A DNA stretch of 39,873 nt from an uncultured Prevotellaceae bacterium. Lineage in GTDB: Bacteria > Bacteroidota > Bacteroidia > Bacteroidales > Bacteroidaceae. Each line of letters starts with the position of its first letter. Position 1 is the stretch's first letter. This document shows positions 9,016 through 17,564 of this stretch, piece after piece. The stretch lies in NCBI GenBank assembly GCA_902775075.1, contig CACYKX010000007.1, positions 4,957 to 44,829 on the forward strand, given 5' to 3'. The position numbers and the translations under genes are program-made. The notes under the pieces were generated by a model that saw only the letters and a program-made list of their open reading frames with translations, was not told where the DNA came from and made no database searches.

Positions 9016-9092
9016 ATGATTTTAAATGAGAAAACGAAACAACAAGTCATAAAAAATATATGATTATCTGCCGGCATTAGCAAAAAATCAAC

Positions 9093-9100
9093 TAACTTTG
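9093..9100 (+). promoter_or_regulatory. -7 promoter box of the endonuclease gene
   Basis: TAACTTTG matches TAnnTTTG and ends 19 bp before the ATG at 9120. The -33 position shows no clear TTTG. Confidence 0.55.
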
Positions 9101-9119
9101 CACACATATATAGAAAAAA

Positions 9120-10658
9120 ATGAAGAATATTTTTAAACTTACGCCAATATTCTTAACGTTGGCACTTCTATTATCGACAACACAAGTGTCGGCCATAAGG
9201 CGCGACGAGTTAACTAACTATGCATCTTCTCTCAAGGGATTGAAAAAGGCAGAACTTAAGGAAGCTCTTCACCTGTTGATGAACAAGAACAAGACTGTCT
9301 TGGAATATGGTAGTGGAGACTATAAAACCTGGTGGGGATTCTGGTATACCGATCGTGTTCCAGCAACCAATGAATGTATCAACCGATACAGTGCAAAGAA
9401 GTTTCATTTTTCAGGAGAAACCAATAGCGGACAACCTATCTCTGGTATGAATATCGAGCATTCTTTTCCAAAGAGTTGGTGGGGAGGAACCAAGAATGAT
9501 GCCTATAAAGATTTGATGCATCTATACCCTTCTGAATCTGAAGGCAATAGTGATAAGTCAAATTATCCAATGGGTATCGTTACTCAAATCGACCAAAATA
9601 AGAGTGACGAAGAGTACGATAAACTGGGCACTGGATATGTAAACGGGAAAAATCAAAGATGTTGGGAACCTGGCAATCAGTTTAAGGGCGACTTCGCGCG
9701 TACCTATATGTATATGGCTGTAACATACTCAAATCTCACATTCAAGAAAATGGGTTTAGAAACCATGGATAATTCTCCATATCCTGGACTTAAAGAATGG
9801 GCTTACACGCTCTATCTTTCATGGACACGACAGGATAAAGTTTCTCAGATGGAGGTTGACCGTAACAATGCTGTTTACAACATTCAGCATAACCGAGATC
9901 TCTTTGTTGATTATCCTTTCCTCAGCGAATATATTTGGGGTGATAGTACGGAAGTTGCCTTCGATCCTGCTACTTCTATTACAACAGCCGATGGTGACAG
10001 CCGTTATGATTCTTATGTACCTGCACCGTCTACAACTCCGACACCAACACCTACAACTCCTTCTGACAAGACTTATCTTTTTCGTCCTGTCGACGAGATT
10101 ACTTCGAGTAAACAATATCTAATCGTTGTCAATAACAACGGAAAACTTCTTTCAGCTCAAACCGTTCAGGAAGGTAGAGAATATGGTTTTCTTTATGCAG
10201 AAGAAACGAAAGCTGAAGAGAATAATATGGTCTCACTCACCACGATGAATAATGCTTTCATACTCGAAGAGAGCAATGGTGGTTATTATATCAAGGATAC
10301 TCAAGGGAGATACCTCTATAATGATAATGAACACGACAATTTCAATATTACCACCGATAAGACAAAGGCGGGTACGTGGGCTATACAAGACAATCGAGAT
10401 GGCACCTTTGAGATTACAATGAACAATCACTATATCCAATTCGAAGAAGCCTATAATTCTTTTGGATGCTATCAATATGAAGTAGGAATTGTCCCTATGC
10501 TCTATGAATATGATTCAACGCTCGGCATCACACCGGCTTTCTTACCAAACAAGCATAAGACTGCCGACAACAGAATCTTTAACTTAAACGGTCAACAGGT
10601 TGACAAAAACTACAAAGGTGTAGTAATACGCAATGGCGTGAAATATATAAACAAATAA
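9120..10658 (+). CDS. Secreted endonuclease I family nuclease with C-terminal tail
   Basis: The 512-residue protein begins with a signal peptide (MKNIFKLTPIFLTLALLLS, probable cleavage after VSA at about 25). Residues about 60-290 form an endonuclease I (EndA/NucM-type) domain. The catalytic ββα-metal motif is NIEHSFPKSWWGG, followed by DLMHLYPSESEGNSDKSNYP, with the Asn/Asp residues that hold the metal. Such enzymes cut DNA and RNA non-specifically outside the cell, probably for nutrient scavenging. A Pro/Thr-rich linker (about 300-320, TPTPTPTT) leads to a beta-rich domain of unknown role (about 322-470). The last 40 residues (IFNLNGQQV ... GVVIRNGVKYINK) form a tail also seen at the end of the GH98-type protein in this window. 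The gene is monocistronic, with a perfect terminator 12 bp after the stop. Confidence 0.88.
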   Translation: MKNIFKLTPIFLTLALLLSTTQVSAIRRDELTNYASSLKGLKKAELKEALHLLMNKNKTVLEYGSGDYKTWWGFWYTDRVPATNECINRYSAKKFHFSGETNSGQPISGMNIEHSFPKSWWGGTKNDAYKDLMHLYPSESEGNSDKSNYPMGIVTQIDQNKSDEEYDKLGTGYVNGKNQRCWEPGNQFKGDFARTYMYMAVTYSNLTFKKMGLETMDNSPYPGLKEWAYTLYLSWTRQDKVSQMEVDRNNAVYNIQHNRDLFVDYPFLSEYIWGDSTEVAFDPATSITTADGDSRYDSYVPAPSTTPTPTPTTPSDKTYLFRPVDEITSSKQYLIVVNNNGKLLSAQTVQEGREYGFLYAEETKAEENNMVSLTTMNNAFILEESNGGYYIKDTQGRYLYNDNEHDNFNITTDKTKAGTWAIQDNRDGTFEITMNNHYIQFEEAYNSFGCYQYEVGIVPMLYEYDSTLGITPAFLPNKHKTADNRIFNLNGQQVDKNYKGVVIRNGVKYINK

Positions 10659-10669
10659 TTGTCTTAAAA

Positions 10670-10702
10670 GAAACGAGATGGAAAAAAATTCCATCTCGTT
10701 TC
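10670..10702. terminator. Bidirectional terminator between the endonuclease and cyuA
   Basis: The perfect 14-bp stem GAAACGAGATGGAA / TTCCATCTCGTTTC closes on five A residues. T-rich sequence follows on the plus side, and the minus side reads into CTTTTAAGACAA. It sits between two convergent stops (10658 and 10746) and can serve both genes. Confidence 0.88.
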
Positions 10703-10745
10703 CGTTTAATAGTATTTTATTCTATAACCATGCAAGTCTCAGAAA

Positions 10746-12038
10746 TCAACATTGGGATTTATGAGTCATAATATCCAATACCATATCATCGGTAGCGCAC
10801 ATTGCTTTCTTACCGATACTTGTAAGATTCTGAATACTTCGGTCGACGTCGTTATCGATAATTCCTTCAACAGATGTAACATGTTTTCCTTCACGGGCTA
10901 ATAAGGCACTAAGTAGAGCGGTACTCACACCAGAACAAATCTTCAAAGAGCAACTTGGTTTTGCTCCATCACAAATCATACCTGTCAGATTGGCTATCAT
11001 ATTCTTTACTGCATGGCACACATCCTCAAAATTGCCTCCCATCAGATAAGTAATACCACAACTGCTACCGATACTGGCCACAACACAACCACAAAGTGCA
11101 CTTAAAGTTCCCAAACTCTGTTTGATATAAATAGCCGTCAGATGACTAAGCATCAATGCTCGTATCAATTCCTCATAAGTATTCTCGTTTTCCTCTGCAT
11201 ATACAGCAACGGGATTCGTCGCACAAATGCCCTGATTACCTGATCCAGAATTACTCATCACGGGAATCATTGCCCCTCCCATACGTGCATCACAAGCCGA
11301 AGCTGTCTTGGAAATAATATGCGAGAACATCGTATTACCAAAAATGCCATGACTCAAAGGACGTTCCAAGGTCTTACCTAGACAATGACCATAGTTGCCT
11401 TTGACACTCTCCTGAGCAGCTTTCATATTATACTCTTTAGTTTTGTGGATAAACTCTATCTCCTCAAGTGGCGCTGTCAAGGCAAAGTCCCATACCATTT
11501 TTAAGTTCAGATGAATATCTTTATCCTCGTCTTCAGCAACATGCTCCTGTCGCTTATCGAATAAAACTTCTCCGTTACGTTCTTCATAGACAAAATTGGT
11601 ATGTGTACCTGATATAATCGCTGTAGAATAAATTCCATCTGCCTCACAGGTAATCTCTATATAGAGTTTTTCTTCGATATTGTTTTTCAAACAAACATTG
11701 ATATGATTATCTGCGAGATACTCCTTACCCATTGCAAGAGAATCAGGAGTCAAATCCTTTATTACTTCCAATTGGTATTCGCTCTTACCAACGAGAGCGC
11801 CTAAAGCAATGGCAATAGGCAATCCGATCATACCAGTACCAGGGATTCCGACACCCATAGCATTCTTCAGTATGTTTGCACTAAGTAATGCCGTAATCTT
11901 ATCAGGCCGACAACCAAGAATTTCAACAGCACGAGCAGTACATAGCGCAACGGCCATTGGTTCCGTACATCCAACAGCTGGGACAACTTCCTTTTTTACA
12001 AGATTAAGTATCTCGTTTCTAACCTTCTTATCTAGCAT
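10746..12038 (-). CDS. cyuA: UPF0597 family L-cysteine desulfidase-like protein (CyuA/YhaM)
   Basis: This 430-residue cytoplasmic protein matches the usual length of the UPF0597 family (E. coli CyuA, formerly YhaM, is about 436). The N-terminus VVPAVGCTEPMAVALCTARA, the stretch MGVGIPGTGMIGLPIAIALGAL, the serine-rich SNSGSGNQGI and the C-terminal CDGAKPSCSLKICSGVSTA are its conserved blocks. The several Cys residues are thought to bind an iron-sulfur cluster, as in the related iron-sulfur L-serine dehydratase alpha chain. CyuA breaks L-cysteine into pyruvate, ammonia and sulfide under anaerobic conditions. That matches an anaerobic host cell. Serine as substrate cannot be ruled out. It has its own promoter, and no transporter or regulator is next to it. 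Confidence 0.85.
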   Translation of the reverse strand: MLDKKVRNEILNLVKKEVVPAVGCTEPMAVALCTARAVEILGCRPDKITALLSANILKNAMGVGIPGTGMIGLPIAIALGALVGKSEYQLEVIKDLTPDSLAMGKEYLADNHINVCLKNNIEEKLYIEITCEADGIYSTAIISGTHTNFVYEERNGEVLFDKRQEHVAEDEDKDIHLNLKMVWDFALTAPLEEIEFIHKTKEYNMKAAQESVKGNYGHCLGKTLERPLSHGIFGNTMFSHIISKTASACDARMGGAMIPVMSNSGSGNQGICATNPVAVYAEENENTYEELIRALMLSHLTAIYIKQSLGTLSALCGCVVASIGSSCGITYLMGGNFEDVCHAVKNMIANLTGMICDGAKPSCSLKICSGVSTALLSALLAREGKHVTSVEGIIDNDVDRSIQNLTSIGKKAMCATDDMVLDIMTHKSQC

Positions 12039-12063
12039 AGGGTATGTTATTTTATTTATTCTG

Positions 12064-12094
12064 CAAAAATACTATATTTTTTTGAATATACAAA
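12064..12094 (-). promoter_or_regulatory. Promoter of cyuA
   Basis: On the minus strand TTTG (12094-12091) is followed after 19 bp by TATTTTTG (12071-12064), a full match to both Bacteroidetes promoter boxes. The ATG is 25 bp downstream. Confidence 0.75.
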
Positions 12095-12538
12095 AAATAA
12101 AGTCACGTTTCACAGCGTAACCTTATCAAGGTCTTTTAGAAATTAATAACCAAACGATTTATCATCTCATTTTTAGAAAGATAAAGATCAGTAGACTAGA
12201 GACAATTAAGAAGAACAACAAAGATAAAACTCTGGCCACATTAATAACTATAAGAACTATTATACAAATATAACTAATTACTTTGAATATATTTAAGAAG
12301 GAAGAGTTCTCACGAACTCACGTCGACAAAAATACGAGTAATCTAAATAATACAGAAATTATTGAGATAATTATAATTATGTTTATGTGTGGAAACGTTC
12401 ATAAAATGTGTAAGAAGAACTTTTTTCTATATATTTTACAACTTATTCAATATTATTTACGAAATCTATGTGATCAAGTACATACTTTAGAAGAACCTAA
12501 ACTGATATAGGAAAATAAATAGAAAAAAATAGAAAACT
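12095..12538. other. AT-rich intergenic stretch, nothing recognised
   Basis: It lies between the divergent promoters of cyuA and the purine permease. A weak 75-codon frame with a TTG start (12283-12510) looks like chance translation of AT-rich DNA. One small hairpin, GAGTTC-TCAC-GAACTC (12304-12319), is present. I see no purine riboswitch. Confidence 0.5.
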
Positions 12539-12569
12539 TTTGTTACGTCATAAAAATTAACTACCTTTG
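12539..12569 (+). promoter_or_regulatory. Promoter of the NCS2 permease gene
   Basis: TTTG at 12539-12542 and TACCTTTG at 12562-12569 stand 19 bp apart, a full Bacteroidetes promoter. The ATG is 35 bp downstream. Confidence 0.78.
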
Positions 12570-12604
12570 CGCACAGATAATAATTACCCATTTAACAAAC
12601 TATT

Positions 12605-13903
12605 ATGTTACTGCAGAAAATGCTTGGCTTTGATGCCAAGACCATGAAAGTTCGCACAGAAGTTGTTGCGGGCTGTACAACTTTTCTTACGATGTGCTAT
12701 ATCCTAGCCGTTAATCCAACTGTACTTAGTACAACAGGAATGGATAAAGGTGCGCTTTTTACCGCTACAGCCATCGCATCAGCTATTGCTACACTCTTGC
12801 TCGCCTTTATGGCAAAACTCCCTTTTGCACAAGCTCCTAGTATGGGTTTGAATGCATTCTTTGCCTTCACCCTCTGTCAGGCTATGGGATACAACTGGGA
12901 ACAAGCTCTTGCTATCATGCTCATCGAGGGTGTAATCTTTCTACTCATAACATTTATTAATGTGCGAGAGATGATTCTAGATGCGATTCCAACTAACCTA
13001 AGACATGCTATCTCTGTAGGTATTGGAATGTTCATCGCATTTATCGGACTTAAGAATGCTGAAATTATTGTTCCTAATGATGCAACCTTCGTAAGTCTTG
13101 GCAAGTTTACACCAACAGCCATCCTTGGAACCTTTGGTATCGTGTTAAGTGGTGTACTTATGGCGCGCAAGGTTAAAGGAGCTTTATTCTTCAGTATCAT
13201 CATCACAACACTTGTAGGCATACCTTTGGGTGTCACCGAAATACCAAGCAATTGGTTCCCTGTATCAATGCCTCAAGACATTTCACCCGTATTCTGCAAA
13301 TTTGATTTCAATGGTATGTTTTCGCTAAAAACTGCCATGGTTGTAGTTTCACTCCTATTGGTAAATATATTCGATACAGTTGGCACACTTGTAGGACTAG
13401 CTTATAAAACCCACATCGTACGCGAAGATGGAAGTATACCACATATCAAGGAAGCTATGATGAGTGATGCTATCGGTACGACGTGTGGAGCTTTCCTCGG
13501 ATCAAGTACACTCACCACTTATGTAGAAAGTGCTTCTGGTATTGCAGAAGGTGGTCGGAGTGGTCTCACTTCCTTTACTGTGGGGTCGTTATTCTTGATT
13601 TCCCTCTTCCTGGCTCCAATATTCATGTTGATTCCAGGATGTGCAACCAGTGGAGCTCTCGTTTTAGTGGGCGTGTTGATGCTCGATAGTGTGAAACTGC
13701 TTGACTTAAAAGATGTAAGTGATGCTTTCCCGGCTTTCATCACGATGATCACAATGGTTTTGTGTTATTCTATTGCAGATGGCATCTGTCTCGGCATCCT
13801 GAGCTACGTCATTCTGAAGCTCTGTACTCAACAGTATAAGGCACTTAATCCGACATTGATCATACTAGCCATCATCTTTATATTGAACTTCATATTTGAA
13901 TAA
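12605..13903 (+). CDS. NCS2 family purine permease (AzgA/PbuG type)
   Basis: The 432-residue inner-membrane protein has about 12-14 hydrophobic segments. The N-terminus GFDAKTMKVRTEVVAGCTTF and the motif TMCYILAVNP mark the AzgA-like branch of NCS2. The family's substrate-site stretches QAPSMGLNAFFAF and FDTVGTLVGLA, and the conserved GTTCGAFLGSSTLTTYVESA-like helix 10, are all present. These carriers take up adenine, guanine or hypoxanthine with protons; which base is not clear from sequence. The gene is monocistronic, with its own promoter and a hairpin 8 bp after the stop. Confidence 0.88.
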   Translation: MLLQKMLGFDAKTMKVRTEVVAGCTTFLTMCYILAVNPTVLSTTGMDKGALFTATAIASAIATLLLAFMAKLPFAQAPSMGLNAFFAFTLCQAMGYNWEQALAIMLIEGVIFLLITFINVREMILDAIPTNLRHAISVGIGMFIAFIGLKNAEIIVPNDATFVSLGKFTPTAILGTFGIVLSGVLMARKVKGALFFSIIITTLVGIPLGVTEIPSNWFPVSMPQDISPVFCKFDFNGMFSLKTAMVVVSLLLVNIFDTVGTLVGLAYKTHIVREDGSIPHIKEAMMSDAIGTTCGAFLGSSTLTTYVESASGIAEGGRSGLTSFTVGSLFLISLFLAPIFMLIPGCATSGALVLVGVLMLDSVKLLDLKDVSDAFPAFITMITMVLCYSIADGICLGILSYVILKLCTQQYKALNPTLIILAIIFILNFIFE

Positions 13904-13910
13904 AATAAAC

Positions 13911-13942
13911 ATATTCCATGTAGTATCAACTGCATGGAATAT
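13911..13942 (+). terminator. Terminator hairpin after the NCS2 permease
   Basis: ATATTCCATG (13911-13920) pairs with CATGGAATAT (13933-13942) around a 12-nt loop, starting 8 bp after the stop codon. TAATTTCT follows. The T-tract is weak, so termination may be partial. Confidence 0.6.
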
Positions 13943-13959
13943 TAATTTCTGACACACCT

Positions 13960-14011
13960 AAAAGGCATCAGCCTAGAACTAGGCCCCCACAGCTTGTCTG
14001 TGGGGCCTTTT
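13960..14011 (+). ncRNA. Compact three-way-junction RNA or terminator in the DUF3810 leader
   Basis: An outer stem AAAAGG / CCTTTT (13960-13965 with 14006-14011) encloses two adjacent hairpins. These are GCCTA-GAAC-TAGGC (13971-13984) and CCCCACAG-CTTGT-CTGTGGGG (13985-14005). Only the bases CATCA (13966-13970) stay unpaired at the junction. Alternatively GGCCCCCACAG pairs with CTGTGGGGCC and the TTTT makes a simple terminator that destroys the first hairpin. The DUF3810 ATG lies 25 bp downstream. The structure could end the permease transcript or act as an attenuator for the next gene. The fold was seen by eye, not computed. Confidence 0.5.
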
Positions 14012-14036
14012 CCATACCTTTTTATCTTTTTACGAC

Positions 14037-15167
14037 ATGAACTTGAAAAGAACCCTCTTATCTATATTCAATAGTTGGCATCGCCGATTAGTGATCATTT
14101 TACTTATCCTTGTTGCTATTTTTCGATATATCCCAGGATTAGGCGATTTCTACACACGGTCTATATATCCTTTGATGGCAACGCCTCTATCAACAATTAC
14201 AGGGTTTATTCCTATTTGTGTAGGCGAAATCATATATGCGCTTATCATCGGATGGTTTATCTGGTATCCTATCTATACCATCCAGTCTTTAGACATATCA
14301 TGGAAAGAGACTTTAGGCAATTGGATAGAGGGCGTAGCATGGATTTATGTATGGTTCTATCTAGCATGGGGATTAAACTATTCACAGAGTAATCTCCTTG
14401 TCAGAGCTCACATCCAACCAGCAAATTATAGTAAAGAGTTGCTCCAACAATTTGCCTACGAATACCTTGATAGTTTAAACGCCTCCTATACCAACATCTC
14501 ACAAGACAGTAATGCTTATCACATATCCGACCTTGCCAAACAGCGTGAGATCGCAACACGACAACAAGTTGTGGATGGTTATTATCGAATAGAAGAAAAG
14601 AAATTAGGTATACATGCTCCTTTCAATAATGTCCCCCACGTGAAGACTATGCTTTACACCCCTCTCTATTCCAAATTCGGCGTGTCGGGAAGTATGGCAC
14701 CTTTTACCGCAGAATTCACGATCAGTGGCGACCTCATGCCTACAGAATACGCATCAACCTATGCACACGAATATGCTCATCTATTGGGTGTAGCCAACGA
14801 AGGAGAAGCAACATTTTATAGCTACCTATGCTGTACAATGAGCAAGGACAAGGCTACAAAATATAGTGGTTATCTGAGTATCTATATGTATGTACTTGGA
14901 GCTTTGGAAAATGAAGACCCGAAACTTGCCAAGAACTTTCTTAGTCATACCGATCCAAGAATTCTTAACGACAAACAGGCCTCTATCAACCATTGGCGAG
15001 CTCTATACAGCGACTTACTAGGTCGCATACAACACAAAGCCTTCGAACTCTATTTACAAAGTAATCATGTTGATGGTGGAACCAAAAGCTATAGTCAAGT
15101 AATCGGATTATTGATTAGCTATAAACAAAAAGAAAAACTTGCCATAAACTCATCAAATCCGAAATAG
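14037..15167 (+). CDS. DUF3810 family membrane protein with a metallopeptidase-type HExxH motif
   Basis: The 376-residue protein has three hydrophobic segments in its first 115 residues (about 17-33, 44-80 and 96-112) and a soluble C-terminal part. Within this part YAHEYAHLLGVANEGEATF (about 242-260) contains HEYAH with His244, Glu245 and His248, and the downstream NEGEA supplies a likely third zinc ligand. That is the pattern of gluzincin-type zinc peptidases. DUF3810 proteins are common in Bacteroidetes and Firmicutes, and no substrate is known to me. No good promoter is visible between the RNA structure at 13960-14011 and the ATG, apart from TATCTTTT at 14023-14030, which lacks the final G. 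Its stop is 10 bp from that of the convergent cobC. Confidence 0.8.
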   Translation: MNLKRTLLSIFNSWHRRLVIILLILVAIFRYIPGLGDFYTRSIYPLMATPLSTITGFIPICVGEIIYALIIGWFIWYPIYTIQSLDISWKETLGNWIEGVAWIYVWFYLAWGLNYSQSNLLVRAHIQPANYSKELLQQFAYEYLDSLNASYTNISQDSNAYHISDLAKQREIATRQQVVDGYYRIEEKKLGIHAPFNNVPHVKTMLYTPLYSKFGVSGSMAPFTAEFTISGDLMPTEYASTYAHEYAHLLGVANEGEATFYSYLCCTMSKDKATKYSGYLSIYMYVLGALENEDPKLAKNFLSHTDPRILNDKQASINHWRALYSDLLGRIQHKAFELYLQSNHVDGGTKSYSQVIGLLISYKQKEKLAINSSNPK

Positions 15168-15177
15168 ACAGATATTA

Positions 15178-15735
15178 TTAGATTTCGATGATTCTGATTC
15201 CACCATAAGGGGTCATATTAGAATCGTTATAGGCCTCCTTTACAGTAAACAATCCCGCATAGATTCCTCCACAGATGCACACCCCTCCATGAGCAAAAAT
15301 CACAACATTCTCAAATTGTTGTTGCTTGATTTCATAGAATACATCTGTCACACGCTGATAAAATTCAGGGAATGATTCTCCCTCAGGTGTCGACATAGTA
15401 CCATAGTGGTCGGTCCATTTGTGGAAGCGAGGATCGTTTTTCCATAAATTGTCATAGTTATCCATCTCCCACTCACCCATATTGTATTCCTTCAACCGAC
15501 TATCTGTTATTGGCTGAAATCCACAATAATGCGCTAACTTCATAGCTCTACTAAGTGGTGACGAATAGCACATATCAAAATGAGAGATTCCATATACCTT
15601 CATCTCTTGTTGCAAATGAGTAAACGTCTCCCTAGCCTCCTCTTCAAAGCTATCTGCCACGGGCACATCACTCCATCCATAACAAGTTCCCTTGTCTACT
15701 CCAACACGAGTATGCCGTACAATAAATATTCTCAT
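15178..15735 (-). CDS. cobC: Alpha-ribazole phosphatase (histidine phosphatase family)
   Basis: A 185-residue cytoplasmic enzyme of the histidine phosphatase superfamily. FIVRHTRVGVDKGTCYGWSD holds the catalytic His8 next to Arg7; the family's usual RHG reads RHT, as in many CobC proteins. SSPLSRAMKLA provides the second Arg, and IFAHGG near the C-terminus gives the second catalytic His. CobC removes the phosphate from alpha-ribazole-5'-phosphate or adenosylcobalamin-5'-phosphate at the end of B12 synthesis. It is the last gene of the leftward cobU-cobT-cobS-cobC run and starts 4 bp after the cobS stop, which supports CobC over a general phosphoglycerate-mutase-like role. Confidence 0.87.
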   Translation of the reverse strand: MRIFIVRHTRVGVDKGTCYGWSDVPVADSFEEEARETFTHLQQEMKVYGISHFDMCYSSPLSRAMKLAHYCGFQPITDSRLKEYNMGEWEMDNYDNLWKNDPRFHKWTDHYGTMSTPEGESFPEFYQRVTDVFYEIKQQQFENVVIFAHGGVCICGGIYAGLFTVKEAYNDSNMTPYGGIRIIEI

Positions 15736-15739
15736 CTAA

Positions 15740-16537
15740 TTATGCAAATAAATAAACACTTAATTCACAGAGTAAGAAGAGAGCCCCACAACAATCACCC
15801 GTATAGCCTCCCAGTTTGCGATTCATCATCAAATACAGAAAGAACATCACAACACCAGGTGTAAACATGATCCATTCCCAATTTGCAAATGCAGAAAGAT
15901 AGAGATAGATAGCCATCGGGATAATACCCTGTACGAAGATACTTATCGCCGCACCCAATGAGAATTGACGATATTCTACACGGTTCTTAGCCGTCGATGC
16001 CGTACGTGCATAAGGTAATACTTGAATCACTTGGGCTGCAATCAACTTTGCATAACAATCTGCTGCTACGATAAATAAAGCCGTGACCAAATAATAATGA
16101 CTTACCGCGAAATCCCTCAACAACAAGAAAAAGAGAAGTTCGTAAATGATAAGTCCAAGCACACCAAAAGTTCCTATCCTACTATCTTTCATGATGGCTA
16201 AGATACGTTCTCTATCATTTCCGCCACCTCCGAAGCCATCAAAGAAATCAGCCAAACCATCCTCGTGAAGAGCACCCGTAAGCAATAATCTTGCAACCAT
16301 TGCCAAAACGACGCTCACAGAAGCTGACACCCAAAAGGATGATACTAAGAAGGTTAGGGCCATAACGCCACCCGTAAGCCAACCCATAAGTGGCCAATGT
16401 TCCACCACAGTCTCATAAGCACATTGCGGCGGTTGATAAATACGCCAAAATGGTAGACGGGTAAAGAAGATCAAGGCCGCCCACACACGGTCGAGCCACC
16501 TTGGATTAGAAGTATTTAGTGATATTCGCATTTTCAA
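15740..16537 (-). CDS. cobS: Adenosylcobinamide-GDP ribazoletransferase (cobalamin synthase)
   Basis: CobS joins adenosylcobinamide-GDP with alpha-ribazole (phosphate) to give adenosylcobalamin (phosphate) in the inner membrane. The 265-residue protein has about six hydrophobic segments. The family motif RLLLTGALHEDGLADFFDGF, with its HEDGLADFFDG acidic signature, lies near residues 84-103. ALIFFTRLPFW at the N-terminus and RIGTFGVLGL are also typical, and the length is close to the family norm (about 250). The start at 16537 overlaps the cobT end by 32 bp; Met3 at 16531 is an equally good start. Overlap with cobT suggests translational coupling. Confidence 0.93.
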   Translation of the reverse strand: MKMRISLNTSNPRWLDRVWAALIFFTRLPFWRIYQPPQCAYETVVEHWPLMGWLTGGVMALTFLVSSFWVSASVSVVLAMVARLLLTGALHEDGLADFFDGFGGGGNDRERILAIMKDSRIGTFGVLGLIIYELLFFLLLRDFAVSHYYLVTALFIVAADCYAKLIAAQVIQVLPYARTASTAKNRVEYRQFSLGAAISIFVQGIIPMAIYLYLSAFANWEWIMFTPGVVMFFLYLMMNRKLGGYTGDCCGALFLLCELSVYLFA

Positions 16538-17564
16538 AATTATTCATTTCATTAATCATACATACAGCCGATTCCACGATAGGATAAGCACAGATAGCTC
16601 CTGTTCCCTCACCCAATCGAAGCCCAAGATTCAATAAAGGACGGGCATTCATCAAGTCAAGCATCCGCCGATGAGCCTTTTCATCGCCACAATGAGCAAA
16701 TATGGCATAGTCAAGGACTTCGGGATGCATACGGGATGCTGCCAACATACAAGCTGTCATGATGAAACCATCCACGAGGATAACCATATTTTTCTCGGCA
16801 GCCCGCAACATGGCCCCAATGGCGCCAACCATCTCAAAACCACCGAAATACATGATAATACTCTCCACTTCATCAAGTTGAGGATTTTTCTCTTTCCATA
16901 ACTGATATTGTTCTACCGAACGTTTCAAGATCAATCGTTTATGATGAATACCCTCCGTGTCGAGTCCCGCTCCGGCACCCACACATTCATCAAGCGGGAT
17001 ATTACCGAACAGACTCATCCAGATACTCGAAGGCGACGTATTAGCGATACCCATCTCTCCGATACTCAAGATGTTACAACCCTTCTCGGCACATTCATCC
17101 ACAAGCATAGCGCCAACTTCTATACATCGATTCATCTGTTCCTCGTTCATAGCAGGTTCATACAGGAAATTCTTTGTTCCCCAACCCACCTTACGGTCTA
17201 TAATACGCGGATGGTCGCTGAGATCATAGTCAACTCCCATATCCACTATCGACAAATCAAAATGATGCTGGCGACAAAACATGTTAACACCGCCGCCACC
17301 ACGGGTAAAGTTGATCATCTGCTGCCATGTGATCTCGCGTGGCGATACCGATACACCTTCATGCTCGATGCCATGGTCTCCTCCCAAGAGCAAATGACAA
17401 GGATGGCACAAACGAGGCTTTAGAGACTGTTGGACGAGACCGATCTGCAAAGCAAGATCCTCGAGCACGCCCAACGACCCTTTGGGTTTATTCAAATTAT
17501 CTATTTTCTCGATCAGAGTCGACTTTATCGACTCATCCGGTTTGGTAATATTAAATTTCTTCAT
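16506..17564 (-). CDS. cobT: Nicotinate-nucleotide--dimethylbenzimidazole phosphoribosyltransferase
   Basis: CobT transfers ribose phosphate from nicotinate mononucleotide to the lower-ligand base (dimethylbenzimidazole or another base) to make alpha-ribazole phosphate in the cytoplasm. The 352-residue length equals that of the family. LNKPKGSLGVLEDLA, LLGGDHGIEHEGVS, FTRGGGGVNMF, GEMGIANTSPSS and the C-terminal LRLGEGTGA are conserved blocks. Glu319 in GEGTGA corresponds to the catalytic base (Glu317 in Salmonella). The ATG overlaps the cobU stop as ATGA, and the 3' end overlaps cobS. Which base is used as lower ligand cannot be read from the sequence. Confidence 0.95.
   Translation of the reverse strand: MKKFNITKPDESIKSTLIEKIDNLNKPKGSLGVLEDLALQIGLVQQSLKPRLCHPCHLLLGGDHGIEHEGVSVSPREITWQQMINFTRGGGGVNMFCRQHHFDLSIVDMGVDYDLSDHPRIIDRKVGWGTKNFLYEPAMNEEQMNRCIEVGAMLVDECAEKGCNILSIGEMGIANTSPSSIWMSLFGNIPLDECVGAGAGLDTEGIHHKRLILKRSVEQYQLWKEKNPQLDEVESIIMYFGGFEMVGAIGAMLRAAEKNMVILVDGFIMTACMLAASRMHPEVLDYAIFAHCGDEKAHRRMLDLMNARPLLNLGLRLGEGTGAICAYPIVESAVCMINEMNNFENANITKYF

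Noticed and set aside
12283..12510. 75-codon frame with TTG start upstream of the permease
   Set aside because: AT-rich, no recognisable domain, runs of Ile/Asn/Lys, no promoter in register. Looks like chance translation.
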